NCBI GenBank assembly: GCA_965178125.1
Contig: OZ237742.1
Span: 558,001 to 622,000, forward strand
Reading direction: 5' to 3'
DNA length: 64,000 nucleotides
DNA from: Bilabrum cf. latius
Lineage: Eukaryota > Bigyra: Bicosoecida > Bigyra > Bicosoecida
Shown here piece after piece: positions 36,201 through 47,385 of the stretch. The translations under genes and the position numbers were made by a program. The stretch's first letter is position 1. The number at the start of each line of letters is the position of its first letter. The notes under the pieces were generated by a model, which had not been told where the DNA came from, made no database searches, and was given only the letters and a program-made list of their open reading frames with translations.

Positions 36201-39200
36201 AGACGGTTTGTGGGTTCCTCTCCTCCGGCTCCTCCGCCCATCGATGGAGCGTGTTCGGGGACGGAGCCACAGAGGCACTGACCCTTGCCAGCAACGGGCC
36301 CGGGGTGCGCATCAGCTCCCGTGCACTAGAGCGGTTGCAGAGCCCTTCCTCCTGGGGCATCGTGACCCGAGAGACGCTCGACCGGATCTCAAAGGTGACT
36401 GGCACTCAAACCAACACGGTGATGCCGTGGACGCACGCCATGCAGTAGCAGTAGCAGCAAGGTAACGCCATGGGAATTCCCGGTCAAGGTCCCGCTGCCG
36501 AAAGATACCTTGTGGCGTAGTGGCGGAAGCAGATCAGGGAGGCAGGCAAGCGCCTCCTTCAGTCGTGCACCAAGCAGCCCATGCCGGTTGACGCCGTGGC
36601 ATTTGGTGCTACCGTGCCTGCGACCCACCTGTACGATATTCCCACCGTCCGGGACTTCGAACCGGTGTCGTCCCCACAGTTGGGCGCAAGTACTTCTGGC
36701 ATGCATAGCGGCATGGTCCGCGATGCGCTTCCCGGCCAGGGCAGCGAGAACACTTGGAGCTCTCGGCGAGGTGCAAGCTTCAAGGCGGAGTCGGCGCTGC
36801 GCTAGTCCAGCAGCCGCATCATTAATATCCTGGGGCACATGAGAGACCTCGCCACCGCTCGGACTTACAAGCAGCCGACCAATGCAATGATGATGATGCT
36901 TCCCCAGCAGCCGTCCAATCGGCATATTGCGCAGGATGAGAGCTTTCAAGAGACTGGCGGAGACCGGCGCGTGAGGCCTGTGATGAGCATGCTGGGAAGC
37001 ACGACCATGGGCGCCGGGTCAATGACCTACGGGAACTCCACGATGGGTGGCAGCTCCACATTGCGCGCCTTTGTGGCAGGTTCTATCTCTGTACCCATGC
37101 ACCAGAACAGCTTCAGCATCCAGAAGCTACCGAAGAACGAGATCGTCCGTCGGCAGCTTGGTCTCCCTCGGATGTCCTCTGGCGTTGAGCAGGCCCTCGT
37201 GCACACCATCACCGCAGCTGAGAAAGCTAGGATGTCGACAGCCAAACGAATGCGTCCACTCTGGGGCACCACGTCAACCGGAGGCAATGAGGCTGGTCGC
37301 AGTCGCTCCACTGGATCCGCTCCAGCAAAGGAGGGAGGGCAAAGGCCTTCCGCGGAGGCAGTTGCTGGAGGCCGCCGCAGCTCTGCGGCAGAGAACGGCG
37401 GATCGGGCGCTGTCGTGCGCACTCTGTCTGCCATGGTACATCGAACTTACGACCACAATCATCCGCACGCTCAGATTCAAGCGGCCGCGCACGGTTCAAT
37501 CGTGTTCGGGTTGCAAGGTCCTGAGCTCGAGTCTGGAGGATCAGAGGATTACTCTGAGGTGCTGCAGCAGGATCTTTCAAAGGACACCGAGAAGGTCGTT
37601 CGATTCAGCTAGTACAGATTTACTCGCACGACGGTGACAAGGATGATTTAGAGCCCCACAATTGTTTTGATTGTTGCAGGCATGACGCTGCTTGATAGCA
37701 TGCTGCGAATCTTGCGGCTCACGTACGCCGGCCCGGCTACTTTCCGTATCAGTCGCGACGAGATGTCCACCCGAGCCTTTGAGGTTGAAGCCGTTAATCT
37801 GTTTGGTGCGGCCGCACTTCTATTACTCTGCATCGTTGGTCTGTGCGTACGCTTTGCTCTGTACGGGCCCAACCGGGTGTTCATCACTGGTGACAGTGAG
37901 AACGGAGCTGTGTGGGCGGCGCTGTCGTTGTTGTGCCTAGTGGGGTTTAGAGTAGTGCAGTGGTTCGGGACACGAGATATTCTTCAAGACAGTGCAACTG
38001 CTTGTTTGAGCCTCATCACGATGGAGACCCTAGCCACGTCGGAGGTAAGCACGATTGCGATTGTGCTTATGGCAGTCCACGCCGCCGACCTTCATGGATA
38101 CTTCCGCACACCTGTGTGGCTACGTTCGACTGGGGCGCTGCTGATCCTGGGCGTGGGAATGTGGACCGCCCTTGAGCTAGGTAGTGACTGGGGTGCCAAG
38201 ACATTTGTGGGCGAGTCCTCCAGTGAAGCAGAAGATTTGCTGTTCGACTGCGAGCGGCTGATATCCCCAGATTTTCTTGTGACTGGAACTGAGCGAGTGA
38301 TTATGGGCCTTCGTATGGTCGTGGCCACGGTGCTAATCGTTTTTATTTAGGACGAGCGCGGTATTGTGGTGCTATCCATGGGTGACCGCATCATGCGAGA
38401 GCTCTCGCTTCTCTCGCGACGCATGGTGCGCCGCAAGCGCATAGTGTACAAGGTGGTCAGTCAGCTGCTGCCGAATGCACTGCTCACCACTCTCATTGAG
38501 CAGGAGTCTAAAGTGGTGGACTAGCGTTAGAACCCGCGCAGCGTGCTGAAGCCTTCTACCACGATTCCTCCTGGGTCTGCCTCGCCCAGCAACGCCCAAC
38601 AGTTCGAGGCACCTACGCTTGGCATCCGGGCGCCAGCCTAGCAGCCCAAGCGGCCTGCAGCTGGTGGAGTTCGCTTTGCAACTGACGTTCGCAGGGATGG
38701 TTCGGATCCTTGGCAGGTACAGCTCTCGAAGCGGCTTGTCATGTCGAAGCACAAGCGGCTGGCAGTACTGTCCGTGCGATTCCGTGTGGCGCAAATGCTT
38801 GATTCACTTGTGTCTGCAGTTAGCCTTTTCAGGCTGGTGCGAGTCCTTGCCGCCATTGTTGAGGAAAGCTGTCAGGAGCCATACTGTGGCGGCGATGCAA
38901 TGGTTGTGGAGGACATGCGACGCACGTTGCGCAAACTGAAGAGCGCCGCAGCCAAGGCATCGGATGGTCAGAAGCACAAGGGTTTCGCCACGGGCGTACG
39001 GTGCAGCGTACACCGATTTGGTATGACGATTGTATTTGATGATGGACGAATCGCCGCGACTGCTCGCAAGGGCTGGAAGCGTGTGGGCGGCTACTGCCCA
39101 GTGATGCACGCGTTGCTGGCAGCTTCATCTGCGATCAGGCGCGTGACTGCTCTCGAAAAAGAAGTCAAAGCAACGCTATCCTTCGCAGCTGCCGTGCACT

Positions 39201-42200
39201 TCGGAGGCGTTATTATGGGCACGGTGGGAACGCAGGGCTAGGCCTGGGACGTTTACGGACAAGGAATATCAGAGGCAACTGCGCTGGCAGCCAACACAGC
39301 GACGCTCGTGTCGCCGGGAAAGTGCAGCGTGGCTCTATCGGCAGCAGCCATGTAGCAGGCTGTTGTGGACGGTGAAGAACTAGCCCGATTCATGCGCATT
39401 AAAATTGCTCGAGCCAGCGCATTCGAGTCTCCTGACAGCGCAACATCAGTGTCTCGGGGTGCTTCCGGTTCGCTCGCTCTTGCCGGAGCGGTTGGCTCGT
39501 CCGTGCGGGGCGGTGCTAGTGGCTCCGCGTTATCTCGGAAGGGATCCCACGGGAGCAACACGGACAAGCAGAAAAGTCGGAAGAAATTAGTTGCTTTAAG
39601 AACGACCAGGCGTGATGGTAACGCAGTTGGCAAGCCTCCCTCGCCGCAGCACAGAGGGCTGCCTGGCCAAGTGCAGCACCGTAGCACGGATAGAGCAGAC
39701 GCGCGGCATCCTGATGCCACAAAGAGCATTGACGTTGGTGGGGATACCGACCAGGAAACGTCCCAGCAGGAAGCACGAAGCCCAAAGAATGAATAGGATA
39801 CCTCCAAGCACCAGTCTGCGGAAGATGGCGAAAGCAACGACGAGGACGGCAGTTCGTCGGGGAGCGATGATTCAAGCACCTCAGGCAGCAGCAGTGGCAG
39901 CGGCAGCAGTAGCGGTTCATCTTCATCGTCGTCGAGCTCTATGGACTCGTCAACGTCAGGGACCTGGCGCAAGAGCGCGAGAACATACAGGTCTGACGCA
40001 GACTCTGAGGCTACCGACGAGGTGCACTTACTGGTGTAGAGCTCGAGACTCAAGATTAGAGGCATTGGCAGTGAGTGGAGCCCATGGTTGCACAACTACC
40101 TTACAAGTCTGGCGTACGCAAGTAGTAAGCAGGTGCAGAAGATTGCGGGAGCGCTGTAGCCTAGGGACGCAAGGGGGAAACTCCTTAAGAACGACCAGCT
40201 GGACCGGCTCAAGCAAAGGTCTTCGGGTGATCCTGAGCCTATGAGCCCCACAGAGATTGCTGAGACCATCCAGTGGCTCTTCGGACAGCGAAAGCGGCTC
40301 AAAAATCCCGTAAGCACTTCGGGTCTTGCGCTTAGGTTGGGGGCAGAGCACTCCGTGGACGACTCTGCTGCAGTTGCTAGCGGCGCAACGGCTGGACAGG
40401 TTCGAGACAGTGCGTCCATGCCTGCAGTCAGCTCCTTGGCGGGCCCAGCTGGAGGTTCAATGTCATCTGTGGCCATTCAGCGACGGGCTATCGCTGCACA
40501 GAAGAGGCACACCCACTGGGCTGGCACATGCCTCGCGAGACTAAAGAAGCTACGACTTCTCGGCGCCGGGGCGTTCGGACGAGTCTTTATGGTTGTGGAC
40601 ACGATTAGTGGAGCGGCCGGTGCCTTAAAGCTGTTTCAGAAGAAGCAAACACTTCGTGATGAGATCCGGTCGGAGGTGACTGCACTGGCGGCCCTCCCAA
40701 GGCATCCAGGTGTCATGCGGCTGGCCGTCTGTCTCGCCATGACTGACCGGATGGCCATTGTCACAGAGTTTATCGACGGCACCACCCTTTCGAATGTGGT
40801 GGCGAACGGCAAGCGACTTCGCGACGACACAATGAAGATTGTCCTTGCCCAGCTCGTCTGCGCCATCGGGGTATGCCACCAGGGCGGCATCCTTCACAGG
40901 GATATCAAGCCCGGCAACATCATGGTTGAAGCATCTTCTGGTGCCGTCAAGCTGATCGATTTCGGTCTCAGTGTCGAAATGAAGGCGCAAGATGGCAAGA
41001 GGCGGCGCAAACGCAGCAACACGGGCAATTTGCAGGACGTCCGCGATGCATAGGGGCGCGTGGTTCTTCGGAAGTAGTCTACCATGGAGAGAGCCAAAGA
41101 CCAGTACGGTGAGGATCTGCCGGCAGATCTGGTCCTGTTCCAGAGCCATACGCGATAGACGCAGTCTAACGCCACCATCAAGCAGTTGAGTGCTGTCAGC
41201 CCGTGCATGACCCTATAGCAAGCCCACCAGCGAATGGCACAGCTTATGATTCCTCCCGCTCTAGAGGATGCGACCGACTCGACCTCTACTGCGCCTGCTG
41301 ATCAGCCGTCGCACCAGTCTCAGTCGACCAAGAGTACCGGCCGATTCCAAGGGCCTGGCGCGTCGGTGGCAGCGAGCGATCGTACAGCAGCATCGGTGTC
41401 CCACTTGCTTCAGACTAGCCGTCACGACGCTCCGATGAACTCCTGCGTACGCTCGTTGCCTGACGGTACACGCTTAGTAACAGCACTGTCTATGCTTGTG
41501 TTCGACCAAAGTCTGGCAGATCCAAGGCAACTGGAGAGTCTGCGCAAGGCCGGAAAGAAGCAAATGCGCGAGACATCATCGTCTTCCGTGGGTTAGACGA
41601 CATCGGAGAGGCAAGACAGCGGCTCAGGATCAACTTCCAATTCGTCAGGGATGGGATTCTCCGTGTCAGAACCGAACCGCCGGTCCTTAACTGGGAGGTA
41701 TAGCCTCAGTGAGGAGGGCGGCCGGGTCGCATCGGCATCGACGACAGACGCTGGTGCTGTTGGGATCGATTCTGCCGCGGCCGGGGGAGACGAGCCTAGC
41801 AGCAGGATGGAATCCATGACTACGGACGAGGTGCTGGCCAAGCGGTACGTCCGCTAGATAGAGCAGGACCCGAGCTTGATCCAGATGAAATCGATTGACA
41901 AGCCTGGACGCTCTGAATTGGAGGGCCTATGCGACATTTTCGACATTGTTGACGAAGATGATCGCATCGTGCCTTCGCTGGTGTGGACGCCCGCGCAGCT
42001 CAAGAGCGCGCTGGCGAATGATTCATCCATGTTTGATACCGTGCTCATCACTGACGTGGCTGACGTTGAAACAGCCATCGGTGTGCTAATCATCATCGCC
42101 AACATCATGCCAAGCGCGGTCAGCAAAGACACTGCTGATATTCTGGCTGCAGGGACGAGGGCAAAATCAGATCACGGCCAAGGCCGCCGTGGCTCACTAG

Positions 42201-45200
42201 GCACTGATGGGAGCGGGAGTGACTACGGCTCGGGCAGCAGTGCAAGTGGTATGCTTCCGGGTGAATCCGCAGCTACTGACGTCTCTGTTCTCGTGCCTCG
42301 CGTTGTGATGGTGTTTGATGAGCGGCTTGACGACAAGGCGTGCCACAAGATCCGGAAGCGGGTCAACGCTGTGTGCGAAGGCATTGTAATGCTAAAGTTA
42401 GAGCAGACGGTGAGGGATCTCTACGGCTACGTGGTGCTGCCTGGCTTTGCACGAGCCGCCAGGTGGCAAGACATGGTGAAGGCGAATGCGGAGGGTGGAG
42501 GGGGCTTTGAGGAGGAGACTGGTGCCGCTGGTACGTCGTCATCAGCGAGACGCAAGGGGCGACAGCCGTCGGACGTATCCGCTGGTTCTCGAGTGGGAGT
42601 CAACCAGATCGCTAGTCCGCTCAGCCATGCAGGAACATCAACCTAGACCTCTGACCTCAGATCAACCAGTGGGGCACAGGGCAGGGATGGCCAGAAGAGC
42701 TCCGGTGGCTCCTCAGAGTAGCAGGCCACGCATAATGAGGCCAACATGCGTGCTCAAGCCAGCGAGGCACGCCGTCTGCGCGAGGCTTTTGATGCTCCCA
42801 TCCTTGAGCTGCGCAAGGAGTACGCCAAGGGGTTCGCTGGCTCGCCCGCCTTCATCGCTCCGGAGGTGATCAAGGGGGAGAACGTGGGGTATGCTGCCGA
42901 CTGGTACAGTCTAGGCGTGCTTGCCTTCCGTGTGTACGCCGGCCGGCTGCCATACGAAGGCTCCACGACTGACGAGGTGCTAATCAACGGCAGAGACGGT
43001 CGCGTGAACTGGCAGCTCCTCCCGAGGCGCGAGAACCCCGAGCTGCTGGACCTAATCGTGGGCTTGTTGGAGAACGACCCCAACAAGAGGTACGGCTCCC
43101 GAGCGGGTGCCCTGCACCTCATGCGGCATCCGTACTTCTACGGCGTTAATTGGGACGAAATCTATGCGCAGCACAGTCCCCTGGTTGACCAGGAAGCCGC
43201 AACGATCGCTGAGCCCCCAGAACGCTTCACAGACGCCATGTCGGCGGTGTAGATGATCCGATACTCCCGAGGAACTGTGTCCAGCTTCCCGCTAGGTCCC
43301 AGGCAGCACCGCATTGGCGGTTGGAAAGGCATGCCCCAGCAGCAGCACTTTGGCAACAACGCGGCTGCGCAGGGCAGTGGCTTTGTTGGTGGTGCAGCGC
43401 AGGGCCAGGACGAGAATTCAACAAGGCCGCCATCTGAGGTGCTGCCGCCTGCAACTGGTGGTCCTGGCCACCAAGAAGATGCTGGCGACTCTGCCACGAT
43501 GTCTAAGGCTGACACTGTGATTGGTGCGGCAGGATACGAAGAAGTTGGTGCCGGAGGAACGACGCCAAGGACGTCTGTGGCGGGTGCCGATTCAAAGACG
43601 CCAGGCAAGCCCCGACGCGAGCTGTCATAGGACTAGCGTGCAGCGCAGAGCGTGCTAGATTGGATCAAGTCGCCGTAGATGTAGGGGCCAGCTACGTCGG
43701 CTGCTGTGCGAGAAAGTATGAGCAGCCGTGCAGGTGGGCCCTCCATGTCTGCGATGACCACACCAAGGTCTGTTGGACACCAGAGTAGCTCCGACTAGCA
43801 GAAGCAGGGTCCGCCTGTGGAGGGCACTAGCTCCCCGCAGGCCGGCACGGACGCCAAGACGACTCAGGACCAGTCCGCTGCCACTGCCGCGTCAGGCTCG
43901 GAGGCAAGGCCCGGAGTCGCAACCGATGCAGCAGAAGCGGGTGCACCAAGAGCCGCTGGTGGTGGCTTGCACAAGACCAGTTTTGGTCTCCTGCCGGTCC
44001 TTGAAGAAGAGGGGAGCGAGGATTCGCCACGCGACCTCAAGACGCTCGCCCGTGATGCCAAGAACAAGCGACCAGACCAGTCTGCTGGGGCAACCGGGTC
44101 GCAGGCTAAGCTCTCGTTGCGCGGCGCATCTATGCGGCGCGGGGAGGCCCGCTGGACTGGAAGCATGTCCCGGGGCGGCGGTTCCAAGCGCAGCTTGCGC
44201 TTGCTACAGTCATTACACGGGGGATCGAAAGCCGCCGAGGAGCTGGGCTCGACTCGCGTGGAATTCGACAGGCGCCTGGGGCGAATCCAGGCCAAGGCCG
44301 GGAGTGGCGGAGGTGGCGCGATCGGCACCTCGAGCGCTAGGAGCAGATCCAAGTCTCGAGGACGCAAGTCAGGCAAGAAGCACAAGAAGGGCAAAGGGAG
44401 CTCCTCCGCGTCTTCGCGTGGACGGAGCCTTGGATCAGAAGCCAGGGCTCCAGGCCCCGACCTGGACAAGAGCACGAGCTTAAAGAGCGACAAGAAGAGC
44501 AAGAAGTCGAAGAGCAGCAAGAGTCGGAGCTCGAGTCGCAGTCGCAACAGGTCGTCGCGCTCTAGGGGTGGTGGCTCGGCAGCGGCGCGGAGCATCAACC
44601 ACGAGCAAGCTGGCTCCGTTAGCTATGCCGCGGCGATGCATGCATCTGTGGGGGGAGGCGGTTCCTTCGACGAGATGCCTGCTGGGACCCTGCACCACAT
44701 GGAAACCATGCTTCGAGACCAGGAGGCGGGCCAGTAGGCGGCTCGTTCTCTAGCTGCAATGCATGGCGGCGTCGATCTGACCGAAGGAGGCCGGTCCACG
44801 GCCTCCTCTGCCAGCCGCAGCAGCCGCCGAGGGCAAAAAAAGAGCAAGAAGAGCAAGAAAGGGAAGTCTTCAAGCAAGAGTCGATCTCGCGCGGCCCCTG
44901 GCGTGAGTCTCGCAGGCGAGGATGCTCGGTTGCCGAGCTCCGGCGAGGAGAGTGGGGCGGCGGCTCGCGTGGGCGAGCGCATGGCGAGGAGGCTCGGTGA
45001 GGAGCCCAGCCGGGCAGCGCGCGAGGTGGACAAGGTGATCGGAGATGCGCTGCGGAAGGGTAAGATTCGATCCGTGGCCATGGCTCGATCGGTGCACGGG
45101 CATTCCGTGGCAGCCAGCGGTGCCTACTTCCACAGCGCGGCCGGGTCACGTGCTGGCGGCAGGGGCGCATCTCTGCGCGAGGGGTCCTCCAAGAAGAGTA

Positions 45201-45280
45201 AGAAGAGCAAGAAGAGTAAGAAGAGCAAGTCGCATCGTTCCAGGAGGGAAGATTTCGCGAACGAAGACGACCTTCTTTGA
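33227..45280 (+). CDS. Polytopic tandem pseudo-nucleotidyl-cyclase fused to a protein kinase
   Basis: 3,980 residues from join(33227..33419, 33531..45280). The intron is 111 nt; an alternative acceptor at 33623 also keeps frame. Exon 2 is open for 11.7 kb with many in-frame TAGs and ends at TGA. Order: membrane cassette 1 (~130-610), cyclase fold C1 (~665-1005), membrane cassette 2 of about six spans (~1440-1672), cyclase fold C2 (~1803-2010), kinase (N-lobe ~2407, HRDIKPGN ~2520, DFG 2541, APE 3174), then a Lys/Ser-rich tail. C1 shows VNIVGNDIVIAV and GAGIAIGS...FGDGATEA; C2 shows AVHFGGVIMGTVG and WDVYGQGISEA. The metal-binding Asp and the Asn/Arg of V-N-x-A-x-R are absent in both, so cyclase activity is unlikely. 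The kinase keeps its Gly loop (GAGAFGRV), Lys, Glu, HRD, DFG and APE. A ~630-residue insert splits DFG from APE, as in MAST/Greatwall kinases. Likely a membrane signalling kinase. Confidence 0.9.
36443..36460 (+). repeat. CAG/TAG/CAA polyglutamine tract
   Basis: In the frame of the pseudocyclase-kinase the codons are CAG TAG CAG TAG CAG CAA. TAG is interspersed with both normal Gln codons, the clearest local indication that TAG means glutamine. Confidence 0.9.
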
Positions 45281-45697
45281 TTTGTTCATGGTGCATGGCG
45301 GTACTCTTGGTTGGACGATCGAGGTGAGGGGATTCCTCAGGGGAATCGGTGGTGGGCCACTGTGGTGGCCTCTGGTGATCACGAATCTATGTGAAAACTC
45401 ATGTGTCGTTGTGTATATCATTTTCTAGCAAAAAAAAGTTGACGGACCATGTGGATGTGCCAAAGCGGTGACTGCAGTGGCTCAACGGCTCTCGTCACGG
45501 TAGCTCGCATGCGACGACCAGGGCTGCGCGGCTATACGATCTATGCCGACGCCAGACTCAACATCAAAGACTGGTGCATTTTTCTCGTCTCAAATGCACC
45601 TGCGAGCGATCGGGACCACAGTTTGATCCGATCCATCGACCCACCGGATCTGCACGCTACATTTGCAAGGTTAGGTTTTTGGGATGACATCCCAAAG
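45281..45697. other. Intergenic region
   Basis: 417 nt between the kinase gene stop and the ZIP transporter start. It holds only short ORFs and a short A-rich run near 45429. Nothing else is recognisable. Confidence 0.5.
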
Positions 45698-47175
45698 ATG
45701 ATGCAATCCCTGTTGCTTTTATCTTGCTTATTGTCTTTAGGGGCAAATGCGTGTGGCATACATGGTCATAGCCATGCTGGAGAAGACCATGGCGCGCATG
45801 GTGATGCTGCAGATGTAGCAACTGCAGTTCGGCACCCTACAACAGCAATCGTCCTCACCACGATCAGTGGAATGTCAGCTGTTCTTGGTAAGGCTCCCAA
45901 TACGTTCCTGCTCATTTCTTATCTCAGGCTTGCGAAGTTTGATCCGCTGAAGTTCACCCTCAAGCTGTGCGCAGGAGGGCTTGTCGTTGTTATTGTCGGC
46001 GTTCCCAGCAAGGTGGTGCTTGGGCACTTGTTAAGTTTTGCTGCAGGAGTAATGCTCTATGTCTCTTATGCTGATATGCTGCCGGAGGCGATGAAGACTA
46101 CCGGCTGGCAGGCAGGCTTTTGGGTGAGTTTCACTTCACGACTGCGATCTGTCCCCTTAGCTTCTGCTGTTAATCGAGTTGAAACCAATGAACAGTCCCG
46201 TTTTGATCATCTCCGACGCAGTTTTTTGCTGGGGCGGTTGGTTTTATGGGTCTTTCGACAATGCTGCCGGAGCTAGAGGTATCTGATTTCATCCAGGAGA
46301 CAAAGATGTCGGAGGGCAACAGCCACGGCCGGCGAGCCCGCGTCGGCCCTGCCGTCGCTCAATTAGCTAATAACGATGAAGGTGGCATTGATTTGGAAAT
46401 CAACGGAAAATAGTCCGACGGAGAATCTCCGAGCAAGGATGGGAGCGGCCAGATTCGTTAGCGGCGGCCGAGGAGCGGCAGCCGCTCAACCGGTCGCAGG
46501 GCCCCGAAGAGCGAAGACACCAGAATCGCTGAAAACGTGGAAGGAAGCAATGACGCAAAATCAGACGTGTTAGCTGCGAACATCGGTGGGATGACTTTGG
46601 CAGAGCGAAGGAGGGCCATGGTGACGGGGTTGTTGGCCGCAGTAGGGGTGGCTTTGCATAATTTACCAGAGGGGCTCATCGTGTACACCCAGGCCATCCC
46701 GGGAATCTGCTCCCAAGGGGCAGACGGTGGAGTTGGAGACGGGGCGCCGGCTGAGATCGGTTGGGGTGAAGTCTTCCTGGAGGGCGGTATGCACCGCGTG
46801 CTGCAGCAGTGCATGTCGAGGGGAGTTGCGATCACGCTCGCCATTGCTCTGCACAACATTCCGGAGGGGATGGCGGTGGCTTCGCCCATCTTGGCGAGCA
46901 CGGGGAGCGCCTGGGAGGCCATGAAATGGACGGTGATCACGTCCATCTTCGAGCCCGCAGCTGCGATCCTGTTCGGGTGGGCCTTCGAAGCGCAGCTGTC
47001 CCCATGGGTGGCTGCAAACATTAGCGCGGCGGTGGCAGGAATCATGGTGGTCCTTTGCGTTCAGGAGCTGGTTCCCTCTGCAGCAGAGAACGTCAACAAC
47101 GCCAGGGCGGTGGCGCTGTCGAACCTTGCGGGCCAGGGCCTAATGTGGGCCAGCCTGACGTTCTTGGTGGCTTGA
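45698..47175 (+). CDS. ZIP family divalent-metal (zinc) transporter
   Basis: 430 residues from join(45698..45887, 45975..46123, 46222..47175). The introns are 87 nt (GTAAGG...CGCAG) and 98 nt (GTGAGT...CGCAG). Removing them restores membrane span 1 (SGMSAVLGGLVVVIVG) and joins GWQAGFW to FFAGAVGFMGLS. A signal-like start (MMQSLLLLSC) precedes a His-rich segment (HGHSHAGEDHGAHGD), then spans carrying the ZIP metal-site motifs LHNLPEG (span 4) and ALHNIPEGMA (span 5). A cytosolic Ser/Arg-rich loop contains two in-frame TAGs (about 46411 and 46459). The stop is TGA. Eight-span ZIP proteins import Zn or Fe into the cytosol; the HNLPEG/HNIPEG pair suggests the ZupT/GufA-like branch. Location (plasma membrane or organelle) cannot be told. 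Confidence 0.93.
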
Positions 47176-47385
47176 GATCCACAGCTGTTTTTGCGGCGGA
47201 GGCGCGGGGTTCTAAGTGCGGATGGAGGCTTTGTTATTCGATTTTGTGGTGCTTGTTTGCCAACCAGTTCTTTCATTGCCATGACATGCATAATCTTGGC
47301 GAAGCGCCACGCAATTGCACGCGATTCGGGTCGTCCCAAGCGCGCGCATCGAGGCGCAATGCCCTCTATTGCACCCAGCCGGGAG

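Noticed and set aside
35330-39360. Active adenylyl or guanylyl cyclase
   Set aside because: The fold signatures are present, but the metal-binding Asp and the catalytic Asn/Arg are missing in both domains.
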